Positions 1-5,422 of a DNA stretch of 6,582 nucleotides are shown here, piece after piece. A program made the translations under genes and the position numbers. The notes beneath the pieces are model-generated. The model saw only the letters and a list, made by a program, of their open reading frames with translations. It did no database searches and had not been told where the DNA came from. The first letter of the stretch is position 1, and every line of letters begins with the position of its first letter. Source of the stretch: Methanobacteriota archaeon. GTDB lineage: Archaea; Halobacteriota; Methanosarcinia; Methanosarcinales; Methanoperedenaceae. The stretch is from contig JAHIFK010000122.1 of assembly GCA_018900975.1 (NCBI GenBank), positions 1-6,582 of the forward strand, given 5' to 3'.

Positions 1-67
1 CTTGCCCTTCATAATTACCCATTGAGAGAAAATAATCTGCATCAGCCAGGTTTAATATCTCCCGCAT
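1..67 (-). CDS. Possible 5' end of a divergent gene (partial, unidentified)
   Basis: On the minus strand an ATG at 67-65 opens a frame that stays open to the left window edge, with a stop (TAA, 73-71) just before it. It reads MREILNLADADYFLSMGNY and then three more residues. This looks more protein-like than the plus-strand reading of the same bases, and the A-D-Y-F-L-S-M-G-N-Y spacing recalls the first helix of a TPR-type repeat, which is too little to assign a family. Internal ATGs at 22-20 and 12-10 (the latter in another frame) are alternative starts. If translation begins at 67, only 14 bp separate it from queC and the queC TATA box would lie inside this gene. A start at 22 leaves a more usual divergent spacing. 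Only about 22 codons are visible, so this is tentative. Confidence 0.25.
   Translation of the reverse strand, partial: MREILNLADADYFLSMGNYEGQ
51..58 (+). promoter_or_regulatory. Candidate TATA box for leaderless queC
   Basis: TTTAATAT is centred about 27 bp before the ATG at 82, the spacing expected if transcription starts at that codon and the mRNA is leaderless. No Shine-Dalgarno sequence precedes the ATG at 73 or 82. The reverse complement (ATATTAAA) is also TATA-like, so the site could serve a divergent gene starting near 22. This rests on spacing and composition only. Confidence 0.35.
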
Positions 68-81
68 CAATTATGCGACTT

Positions 82-759
82 ATGAGATCCGTCGTCCTCC
101 TTTCATCCGGGCTTGACTCCACTGTCGCGTTCAAAGAAGCATACGACAGAAGCGATGAAGTCCTTTGCGTTACATTTGATTACGGGCAGAGAGCCAGGAA
201 AAGAGAAATAGAGTTCGCAAAAGAGATATGCAGGCAATTCAAGGTTGGGCACATAATAATTGGACTTCCCTGGTACGGTAATTTCCGCGGCGCACTTACT
301 GGCGGGGGAAAAATACCGAAAATAAAAAGCTCTGAACTTGATAATATGGAAGTCACGGAAAAGACCGCAGAACAGGTATGGGTGCCTGCCCGCAATGTTG
401 TTTTTCTTTCTATCGGAGCGGCGCTAGCAGAGAATCACAGGTTTGATATGATCATCACAGGGTTTGATGCCGAGGAAGCCGCGACTTTTCCCGACAACAC
501 GCCCGAGTTCGTGGAGAGTTTCAACAAAATGCTCACGAATGGCACGCTGACGCATCCTGAGGTTTACACGCCCCTCATATCCATGAGCAAGACCGACATA
601 GTTAGAAGAGGCATTGAGATAGGAGCGCCGCTTGAGTGGTCATGGTCATGCTATGAAGGCAAGGAGAAGCCGTGCGGGGAATGCGAGTCGTGCCTGCGAA
701 GGGCGAGGGCTTTTGATGCTGTCGGGGTTAAGGACCCGCTGATGGAGAGGCTAAAATAA
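82..759 (+). CDS. queC: 7-cyano-7-deazaguanine (preQ0) synthase QueC
   Basis: QueC is a cytoplasmic enzyme that uses ATP and ammonia to convert 7-carboxy-7-deazaguanine to preQ0. In archaea preQ0 is inserted at tRNA position 15 on the way to archaeosine. Numbering from the ATG at 82 (225 aa, normal length), the PP-loop ATP motif is SSGLDS at 8-13, with Ser in place of the usual first Gly of SGGxDS. FDYGQRA follows at 32-38, VPARN at 101-105 and FPDNTPEF at 136-143. A C-terminal zinc site is formed by Cys190, 198, 201 and 204. The start is a judgement: in-frame ATG 73 and TTG 22 exist and the frame is open to the window edge, but QueC proteins normally begin just before the first beta strand, and the TATA box at 51-58 fits a leaderless start at 82. 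No queD, queE or tgt gene is visible nearby. The assignment is firm; the start is moderately sure. Confidence 0.93.
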   Translation: MRSVVLLSSGLDSTVAFKEAYDRSDEVLCVTFDYGQRARKREIEFAKEICRQFKVGHIIIGLPWYGNFRGALTGGGKIPKIKSSELDNMEVTEKTAEQVWVPARNVVFLSIGAALAENHRFDMIITGFDAEEAATFPDNTPEFVESFNKMLTNGTLTHPEVYTPLISMSKTDIVRRGIEIGAPLEWSWSCYEGKEKPCGECESCLRRARAFDAVGVKDPLMERLK

Positions 760-807
760 ATCCACCTATTGCTCTGTGTTTTGGGTCTGGTATGAAAAAA
801 ATTAACA

Positions 808-825
808 ACTAACTCCTACTAACTC
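808..825. repeat. Direct repeat ACTAACTC, 10-bp period
   Basis: Two perfect 8-bp copies, ACTAACTC at 808-815 and 818-825, are one helical turn apart in the gap between queC and the winged-helix gene, about 70-86 bp before the latter's start. Such phasing would suit a protein contacting one DNA face. A chance origin is possible in AT-rich intergenic DNA. Confidence 0.4.
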
Positions 826-853
826 ATACAATATATTTCAAAAGTCCGTTCAA

Positions 854-869
854 CCAAAGCATTTATCCG
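854..869 (+). promoter_or_regulatory. Candidate BRE/TATA promoter of the winged-helix gene
   Basis: A purine-rich CCAAAG (854-859) lies just before ATTTATCC (861-868), resembling an archaeal BRE plus TATA box. The TATA part is centred about 29 bp before the ATG at 894, which suggests a start at or a few bases before that codon and a leaderless mRNA. No Shine-Dalgarno sequence is seen there. A second TATA-like run, AATATATTT (830-838), could instead give a leader of about 30 nt. The rest of the 760-893 gap holds the direct repeat and no further gene. Confidence 0.4.
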
Positions 870-893
870 GTTTGTTACCAAATCTAGTATAGA

Positions 894-1463
894 ATGTCCG
901 AATATTATAGCATTCTAACAGAAATACTTGCGCGCCAGCAGATGTCCATAAGCAGGCTCGCGCGGGAATTAAAGAAAAGCGGGTACGACCAGCACAGGCT
1001 GATCCTTACCGGGTATCTTCGCGCTCTATCTGATATGGGGCAGCTTGAGGAGATGGACATACCTCCATCGAAAGTATATGTTTTAAAGAACAAATTGAAC
1101 CGCGACATATACAGTATCCTGAAAGAGCACTTGAAAGATATTGATCAATCAGAAAAGCAGGAAGTTGCTGTCTTTATACTTACATCCCTGTTAATGAGGC
1201 CATGTTTCAGGTATGAACTTGAACTTCTTGGAATTGAAGCGCAAAAAACAAAGATCGTGAAGGAATCAAAGGATCCACGCCTTAAGGAACACAGGGCTGC
1301 GGTAACGCGCATAAAATTACCTCATGATGACCCGGCATTTGAGTTAAGCGGCGATAACAGCCAGGCACAAAGAAGGGGGACAGAGCTCCTGATAAATATG
1401 TTGAACGATCTGATAGACCTTGATGGGCTAAAGGCGAAATACCAGCAGAAAAGGCTCGCATGA
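894..1463 (+). CDS. Conserved-looking archaeal protein with N-terminal winged-helix-like domain
   Basis: I do not recognise a named family. The 189-residue protein has no signal peptide or membrane segment. Residues 1-66 read as a winged helix: helix 4-15, a turn and helix 18-29, a likely recognition helix at 32-49 (Y-D-Q-H-R-L-I-L-T-G-Y-L-R-A-L), then a hairpin-like wing at about 51-65 containing D-I-P-P-S-K-V-Y. Residues 70-115 are a second mostly helical segment with the hydrophobic core V-A-V-F-I-L-T-S-L-L. A basic linker (117-142) and a C-terminal helix (158-180) follow. This fits a DNA-binding regulator, but neither target nor ligand can be read. The gene stands between queC and the 3' end of the arg/his cluster, and its stop abuts that of the kinase gene. 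A leaderless start at 894 is favoured because no ribosome site precedes it. The gene itself is convincing; the regulator role is inference. Confidence 0.8.
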   Translation: MSEYYSILTEILARQQMSISRLARELKKSGYDQHRLILTGYLRALSDMGQLEEMDIPPSKVYVLKNKLNRDIYSILKEHLKDIDQSEKQEVAVFILTSLLMRPCFRYELELLGIEAQKTKIVKESKDPRLKEHRAAVTRIKLPHDDPAFELSGDNSQAQRRGTELLINMLNDLIDLDGLKAKYQQKRLA

Positions 1464-1466
1464 TCA
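1461..1466. other. Palindromic TGATCA shared by two convergent stop codons
   Basis: TGA at 1461-1463 ends the winged-helix gene, and the reverse complement of 1464-1466, also TGA, ends the kinase gene on the other strand. The two coding regions abut with no base between them, so each transcript's 3' UTR must be antisense to the opposing gene. Confidence 0.9.
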
Positions 1467-2039
1467 AAGTTCTACCTGGTCTATCCAGTCGATCTTCCCT
1501 GGCAGATATTCTTCAGGGACTTTCCCTTTTTTCAATGAATCTATTATCTCAACGACCGATTTTATAACAGATATCAGGTTCATGTCAGTTGTGTTGATCT
1601 CAAAAACCCTGTCGCTTGTTTCCACAGATTCCACAAGGATAACGTCCAGCGCTTCAGCATCAGAGTTCTCCTTTACCTTCTCATAGGAATATTCTCTCCG
1701 TTTCCCGAGACGTTTCCTTAGGGCAATAGGAGATGCCCGCAGCACGATGATAACATCTGCGGGGAGGTAATGCGAAATATGGCCTTCAAGAATTGTATCC
1801 ATTCCAACTGGTGTTTGTTCAATGAGTTCAGTTACCCTGACCCTGAGCCGCTCCATATCTGCATTGTAAGTGTCCCGGATCTCGTCCCTTCCTGTGTAAA
1901 GCTTCTCATCCATGATAAGCTTGTGAAGGTCGATAATACGGTACTTGTCCCTGTACAATGAATGTTCTTTTATGAACTCGCACACAGTTGTCTTTCCTGT
2001 TCCAGGCGTGCCTGTCAGGGCGATGACTGTGCCTGTCAT
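1464..2039 (-). CDS. Fap7/AK6-type adenylate kinase family NTPase
   Basis: This P-loop nucleotide kinase of 191 residues matches the AK6/Fap7/hCINAP family in layout. The Walker A loop GTPGTGKTT is at 10-18. EGHISHYLP at 85-93 is the family's NMP-side signature, followed by A-D-V-I-I-V-L-R at 94-101. A basic LID-like stretch with arginines 108, 110, 114 and 115 precedes Y-E-K-V-K-E-N and A-E-A-L-D-V-I-L-V-E. The C-terminal P-G-K-I-D-W is also typical. Family members have adenylate kinase/ATPase activity and, in eukaryotes and some archaea, bind ribosomal protein uS11 and act in late small-subunit maturation; that role is carried over here by homology. Its ATG overlaps the hisC stop as ATGA, with only a weak ribosome site, which suggests termination-reinitiation. 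It is the last gene of the cluster, so its output may follow amino-acid operon expression. Confidence 0.88.
   Translation of the reverse strand: MTGTVIALTGTPGTGKTTVCEFIKEHSLYRDKYRIIDLHKLIMDEKLYTGRDEIRDTYNADMERLRVRVTELIEQTPVGMDTILEGHISHYLPADVIIVLRASPIALRKRLGKRREYSYEKVKENSDAEALDVILVESVETSDRVFEINTTDMNLISVIKSVVEIIDSLKKGKVPEEYLPGKIDWIDQVEL
1515..1532 (+). terminator. Intrinsic-like terminator for the winged-helix gene, inside the opposing kinase gene
   Basis: AGGGA (1515-1519) can pair with TCCCT (1523-1527) around a CTT loop, followed by an unbroken run of T to 1532. It lies about 50 bp past the stop of the plus-strand gene, where a terminator is needed and no intergenic space exists. On the minus strand the same bases encode K-K-G-K-V-P of the kinase. 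Archaea mostly need only the oligo-T, so the short hairpin may be incidental. Confidence 0.4.
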
Positions 2040-3136
2040 AATATCATTTCAATTGCAGCTATTACCCTGCGGTTCTGCTCCTGTGTACCCACGCTTATCC
2101 TGATAAGAGAATCGCCTGCGCCCCTGAAGGATGTGCAGTCCCTGACTATAATTCCTATTCTCAGAAGTTTTTCACAGACATCTGCAGCTGTGCGGGGAGC
2201 TACGTCTATCATTATGAAATTAGCTTCCGAGGGATACACTTTGCACATGGACTCAAGTCCGCTGGTAAGCTGAACACGTCCTTTTTTTACGGTCTCGATG
2301 CTTTTCCGGATATACTTCGCGTCACCAAGCGCTGCAATGCCGCTTGCGATCGACAGAACATCCACCGAGAATGGTGTCATAACTTTCATGTATTCCCTGG
2401 AGAGCCAGTCAGGAACTATGGCGTAACCCAGTCTCATCCCTGCAAGACCGAAGGCTTTTGAGAATGTGCGCCCCACAATAATGTTCTCATGTTCTTTCAC
2501 ACTCCCCGAAAGACTTGAAAGACCATCCTCTGCAAAGTCCACATAAGCCTCATCGATGAATACGATAGCATCCGTTCTATCAAGTATCTTCCTGACCTCT
2601 TCTTCCCTGATAACATTCCCGGACGGGTTATTTGGCGAACACAGGAATATCATTTTCGTATTGCTGTTTACTTTTGCGAGAATATCCTTATGGCTGATCT
2701 CAAAATCCCGGTCCCTTTTTACGAAAACCGGTTTCCCGCCATTGGCAAGTGTTGCTATCTCGTAGTAGGAGAAAGTGGGTACAGGGATCACCGTTTCCGC
2801 ACCCTGCGACATGAAAAGCCTCATCATCGTATCAAGGATACCGTCCATGCCGTTACCGGATACTACTATGTTGTTCGCAGGATAACCTGTGTATTCAGAA
2901 ATCGCGCTTCGCAATTCAAGTGCGTTCGAAGGCGGATATAAATGAACTTTCCCTGCCCAATTCCTTATGGCTTCGACTGCAAGCGGTGAAGGTCCAAGCG
3001 GATTTTCGTTGGAACCCAGCTTTATTATATTTTCCGGATCAAGACCATACTTAAGAGCTATCTCTTCGATTGATTTCCCGGGAATGTACTCTTTGATTTC
3101 TCTTACTGAGCTCCTCACCAGTCTTTCAAATCTCAT
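2036..3136 (-). CDS. hisC: Histidinol-phosphate aminotransferase
   Basis: HisC transfers the amino group of glutamate to imidazole-acetol phosphate, giving L-histidinol phosphate in histidine synthesis, in the cytoplasm with PLP. From the ATG at 3136 it is 366 residues, normal for this class I/II fold-type I family. Visible marks are GSNENPLGPSP at 41-51, the tyrosine region near 67, NNPSG at 169-173, DEAYVDF at 195-201, the PLP lysine K227 in T-F-S-K-A-F-G-L-A-G, and the carboxylate-binding arginine R346 in L-I-R-I-S-V-G. A longer frame begins at TTG 3160, but ATG 3136 has a GGAG ribosome site (3146-3143) six bases upstream and gives the usual N terminus. The start lies inside argD, an 11-nt overlap. 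Relatives act on aromatic amino acids or threonine phosphate (CobD), but the motifs and length fit HisC best. No other his gene is in view. Confidence 0.92.
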   Translation of the reverse strand: MRFERLVRSSVREIKEYIPGKSIEEIALKYGLDPENIIKLGSNENPLGPSPLAVEAIRNWAGKVHLYPPSNALELRSAISEYTGYPANNIVVSGNGMDGILDTMMRLFMSQGAETVIPVPTFSYYEIATLANGGKPVFVKRDRDFEISHKDILAKVNSNTKMIFLCSPNNPSGNVIREEEVRKILDRTDAIVFIDEAYVDFAEDGLSSLSGSVKEHENIIVGRTFSKAFGLAGMRLGYAIVPDWLSREYMKVMTPFSVDVLSIASGIAALGDAKYIRKSIETVKKGRVQLTSGLESMCKVYPSEANFIMIDVAPRTAADVCEKLLRIGIIVRDCTSFRGAGDSLIRISVGTQEQNRRVIAAIEMIL

Positions 3137-4283
3137 CAAGGGCTCCGACTGCCTTATCAAGCTGTTCCCTGGTTATTGTGAGTGGCGGCACGAAGCGCAG
3201 TACAGAATCCGAGGTGCAGTTAAGGAGCACGCCGCGTTCCCTTGCCCTGCCGACTAAGTCCTCACATTTTATGGAGAGTTCCATTCCCACCATAAGTCCT
3301 TTGCCGCGTACCTCTTTTATATAATCCCTGTTAAGTCCTTTAAGTTTTTTTATGAGATATGCGCCCAGTTCGTTCGACTTCTCAACAAGTTTTTCTTTTT
3401 TGATCACTTTAATAGTAGCAAGGGCTGCAGCGCATGAAAGGGCATTTCCGCCAAACGTGGAGGCATGATCTCCGCGCCCGAAATTAGATGCAACATCTTC
3501 CCGCGCAAGCATTGCGCCCATTGGGAAGCCTCCGCCCATGGCTTTTGCCAGTGTCATTATGTCGGGTTTGATGCCTGAGTGCTCCCTGGCGAACCATTTC
3601 CCTGTCCTTCCAAAACCTGTCTGCACCTCATCAAGTATCAACAACGTGCCGTTCTCATCGCATATTTCCCGGACTTCGCTAAGATACTCATCAGTTGGTA
3701 TTATTACGCCTGCCTCTCCCTGTACAGCTTCAAGTATGACGCCAGCCGTATCTTCGGTTATGGCTCCCCTTATGGCATCAGCGTCATTGTAAGGGACAAA
3801 TACCGAAGGAGCAAGAGGCTCAAATGGTTTGCGGTATTTTTCTTTGTGCGTTACCGATAGCGCGCCGCGCGTCCTTCCGTGGAATGCATGTTCTGCTGCG
3901 ATAAATTCCTTTTTACCTGTGGCTTTCCGTGCAAGTTTAAGCGCCCCTTCCACAGCCTCGGCGCCAGAATTGCAGAAGAAAACCCTATCCATTCCTGTGA
4001 GGTTTACAAGTTGCTCTGCCAGAAGCGCCTGCTGCTCGGTATAATACAGGTTCGAGACATGTATCAACTGCTCTGCCTGCCGATTAATCGCTTCCACGAC
4101 TGCAGGATGGCAGTGTCCTACATTATTTACTGCTATCCCTGCCACGCAGTCGATATATTCTTTCCCGTTCACATCTGTCACAACAGCGCCACATGCCTTT
4201 TTTATTGCTATGGGCTGGCGGGTGTAGGTATTAAATACATATTTGTCGAATTTCTCGACTATCTCATCGTAAGTAAGCGTCAT
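3126..4283 (-). CDS. argD: Acetylornithine aminotransferase
   Basis: ArgD is a cytoplasmic class III PLP aminotransferase that makes N-acetylornithine from N-acetylglutamate semialdehyde and glutamate in arginine synthesis; some members also serve lysine synthesis. At 385 residues it has the short ArgD length, not the roughly 430 of GABA or ornithine aminotransferases. It shows the phosphate-binding N-S-G-A-E-A (105-110), F-H-G-R-T (134-138), the metal-independent PLP signature L-D-E-V-Q-T-G-F-G-R-T-G (217-228) with D218 and Q221, the Schiff-base lysine K247 in T-L-A-K-A-M-G-G-G, S-T-F-G-G-N (275-280) and a substrate-side arginine R363. The ATG at 4283 follows the KaiC-like stop by 14 nt, with AGGGAT as a modest ribosome site. 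hisC starts within its last 11 nt. The class is certain; acetylornithine rather than another omega-amino substrate is well supported by length and motifs but not proven. Confidence 0.92.
   Translation of the reverse strand: MTLTYDEIVEKFDKYVFNTYTRQPIAIKKACGAVVTDVNGKEYIDCVAGIAVNNVGHCHPAVVEAINRQAEQLIHVSNLYYTEQQALLAEQLVNLTGMDRVFFCNSGAEAVEGALKLARKATGKKEFIAAEHAFHGRTRGALSVTHKEKYRKPFEPLAPSVFVPYNDADAIRGAITEDTAGVILEAVQGEAGVIIPTDEYLSEVREICDENGTLLILDEVQTGFGRTGKWFAREHSGIKPDIMTLAKAMGGGFPMGAMLAREDVASNFGRGDHASTFGGNALSCAAALATIKVIKKEKLVEKSNELGAYLIKKLKGLNRDYIKEVRGKGLMVGMELSIKCEDLVGRARERGVLLNCTSDSVLRFVPPLTITREQLDKAVGALDEI
3143..3146 (-). promoter_or_regulatory. Shine-Dalgarno GGAG that sets the hisC start
   Basis: On the minus strand GGAG sits six bases before the ATG at 3136, within the last codons of argD. 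It supports that start over the in-frame TTG at 3160, which this site would lie downstream of. Confidence 0.6.
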
Positions 4284-4297
4284 ATTTATCCCTGGAG

Positions 4298-5065
4298 TTA
4301 TTTTGCGTCCCTTGTCTCAAAAAGGCTTATCTCGTCGTTCATCACGACTTCAGTTGGATGGACGATTATGCCTTTTTCCTTTATCTCGTAGGGATGCAAT
4401 GTATCATCATGCTTGACGCCTCGCATCTTTAATATTTCGATTGCCCTTATCCGGCTTCCCCCAACCCTGAACACATGCAGCCTGACAACGCCTGAGGAAA
4501 GATATTCCTCCACGCTAAAGGCCTGACGTCCCTGTATCTCGCTTGTCATGATCGTTGTGCAGTCAAGATATTCAAGGTTCTTGATGAACTCTGACACAAT
4601 GTTTCTTGCTTCAACCGGTTCGGCAGACAATTTTAGCGATGTTATGGAATCGACGAAAACCCTTTTTGCCTTTATTGCGGCTACTTCGATCTGTATCTGC
4701 ATTAATATCTCGCCGACATTCTTATTCGCTGCTATTACGCTCATAGGTTTATCTTCCAGGGATTTTGCGATTTTTGTGTATTTGAAGGGATTGGCGTAAA
4801 TTATTTTCATTTTATTCTGCGACACAAGTTTCTCAATGTCCCATCCGAATCTCCATGAGTCGCGTATCATCCTTGCCGGAGTCTCGTCCATGACCACAAG
4901 CACACCGGGCTCGTTATAGTCCATGACTCCTCCGACAAGATATTGTATTCCAAAAGTGGTCTTGCCAGCCCCGGGACCTCCTGTTACCAGAACTACGTCG
5001 TTCTCTACGTAGCCGCCTTCAATCAGTTCATCAAGTCCTGGTATTGCAGTTTTAACTTTACCCAT
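4298..5065 (-). CDS. Single-domain KaiC-like (RecA-superfamily) ATPase
   Basis: A 255-residue soluble protein with one KaiC/RecA core. It opens with K-T-A-I-P-G-L-D-E-L-I-E-G-G (5-18), the usual KaiC entry. Walker A is GGPGAGKTT (29-37, K35) and Walker B is R-V-F-V-D-S (135-140, D139). The pair at the KaiC catalytic carboxylate position is D60-E61 (M-D-E-T-P) instead of the usual E-E. K-M-R-G (213-216) followed by H-P-Y-E-I (224-228) is the family's C-terminal signature. Archaea carry many such one-domain relatives (GvpD, RadA-like and signalling types) whose roles are mostly unknown; there is no second KaiC domain and no KaiB or KaiA nearby, so a clock role should not be assumed. It is the first gene of the arg/his/kinase cluster, and the strong TATA box upstream marks the operon start. 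It may regulate or respond to the operon, but that is speculation. Confidence 0.85.
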   Translation of the reverse strand: MGKVKTAIPGLDELIEGGYVENDVVLVTGGPGAGKTTFGIQYLVGGVMDYNEPGVLVVMDETPARMIRDSWRFGWDIEKLVSQNKMKIIYANPFKYTKIAKSLEDKPMSVIAANKNVGEILMQIQIEVAAIKAKRVFVDSITSLKLSAEPVEARNIVSEFIKNLEYLDCTTIMTSEIQGRQAFSVEEYLSSGVVRLHVFRVGGSRIRAIEILKMRGVKHDDTLHPYEIKEKGIIVHPTEVVMNDEISLFETRDAK

Positions 5066-5092
5066 CGTATCTATTAGAATGTTATGTATCTG

Positions 5093-5105
5093 TTAATATA
5101 TAAAA
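5093..5105 (-). promoter_or_regulatory. TATA box of the KaiC-like/argD/hisC/kinase operon
   Basis: On the minus strand TTTTATATATTAA is a strong archaeal TATA match, centred about 34 bp before the ATG at 5065. Transcription would begin about 8 nt before the start codon, giving a very short leader, and no Shine-Dalgarno sequence is present. It lies between the oligo-T after the small upstream gene and the KaiC-like gene, so the operon probably starts here. Confidence 0.6.
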
Positions 5106-5112
5106 TTGACTG

Positions 5113-5119
5113 AAAAAAA
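5113..5119 (-). terminator. Oligo-T terminator after the 67-codon gene
   Basis: On the minus strand seven T residues follow the stop of the small gene by two bases. Runs of this length end transcription in archaea without a hairpin. Its place just before the operon TATA box suggests it separates two transcription units. Confidence 0.45.
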
Positions 5120-5121
5120 CA

Positions 5122-5325
5122 TTATGGGTGTGCAAGGAACCTGTTTTTTTTGTATTCTTCGCGTATGAGTTCCTCAGCAGGTATATCCTCTTCTTTGCAT
5201 TTTTCCTCTTTCCATGCTTCAAGCGAGCGGAAAATGAAGAACATGCCATCTTTTTCTTTTGATGCGCATAAGGCCGGGTCGTCTGCTCTGTCAAAGAATT
5301 CCCGGTATCCTTTCAAAACTTTCAT
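5122..5325 (-). CDS. Small hypothetical protein, 67 residues
   Basis: I do not recognise a family. The ATG at 5325 opens a 67-codon frame for a soluble, highly charged protein without a signal peptide or membrane segment. It starts M-K-V-L-K-G-Y-R-E-F-F and contains D-D-P-A-L-C-A-S-K-E-K-D-G-M-F-F-I-F-R-S (15-34), which would suit a small alpha/beta fold, and then a Lys/Glu-rich helical tail (about 35-60) ending R-F-L-A-H-P. Two cysteines (20 and 43) are too few for an obvious zinc site. Support for coding comes from the balanced composition, the TATA-like TATAAA at 5399-5394 and the oligo-T just after the stop. It fills the space between the permease and KaiC-like genes on the same strand. 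Codons near the end carry eight A residues in a row (K-K-N). Confidence 0.6.
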   Translation of the reverse strand: MKVLKGYREFFDRADDPALCASKEKDGMFFIFRSLEAWKEEKCKEEDIPAEELIREEYKKNRFLAHP

Positions 5326-5393
5326 TGAAATTTAATTGTTCTTGGTGTTAATGAAGATTGCGGCATTATTGTGGTGTGCAGTTAAGAATTGAC

Positions 5394-5399
5394 TTTATA
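5394..5399 (-). promoter_or_regulatory. Candidate TATA box for the 67-codon gene
   Basis: TATAAA on the minus strand, preceded by A-rich sequence, is centred about 71 bp before the ATG at 5325. It predicts a leader of roughly 45 nt. This is the best promoter-like site in the 97-bp gap 5326-5422, which holds nothing else that I can identify. Read-through from the permease gene is the alternative. Confidence 0.35.
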
Positions 5400-5422
5400 C
5401 TATTTAGGGAATATTATACGTT

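Noticed and set aside
22..81. A longer QueC starting at TTG 22 or ATG 73
   Set aside because: The extra residues do not look like QueC, which normally begins right at the PP-loop strand. The TATA box at 51-58 would lie inside the TTG-start version. ATG 73 remains possible but is too close to the TATA box for a leaderless start.
760..893. A small RNA or tRNA in the queC-winged-helix gap
   Set aside because: I saw no cloverleaf, no C/D or H/ACA box pair and no GC-rich stem; the gap is better explained as promoter sequence.
1962..2273. A 103-codon plus-strand frame spanning the hisC/kinase junction
   Set aside because: It is antisense to two confidently assigned genes and its product resembles no protein type.
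3879..4391. A 170-codon plus-strand frame opposite argD
   Set aside because: It is cysteine-rich with an improbable composition, lies antisense to a clearly identified argD and has no promoter or family features.
4298..5065. Circadian clock KaiC
   Set aside because: Only one RecA-like domain is present, no KaiA or KaiB is nearby, and such one-domain proteins are common in archaea without clock function.
5139..5152. Programmed -1 frameshift in the 67-codon gene at the A-AAA-AAC heptamer
   Set aside because: The heptamer is in the correct frame within the A8 run, but the shifted frame adds only about 17 residues, crosses the T7 run and TATA box, and has no visible stimulatory structure. It is more likely an ordinary Lys-Lys-Asn stretch.
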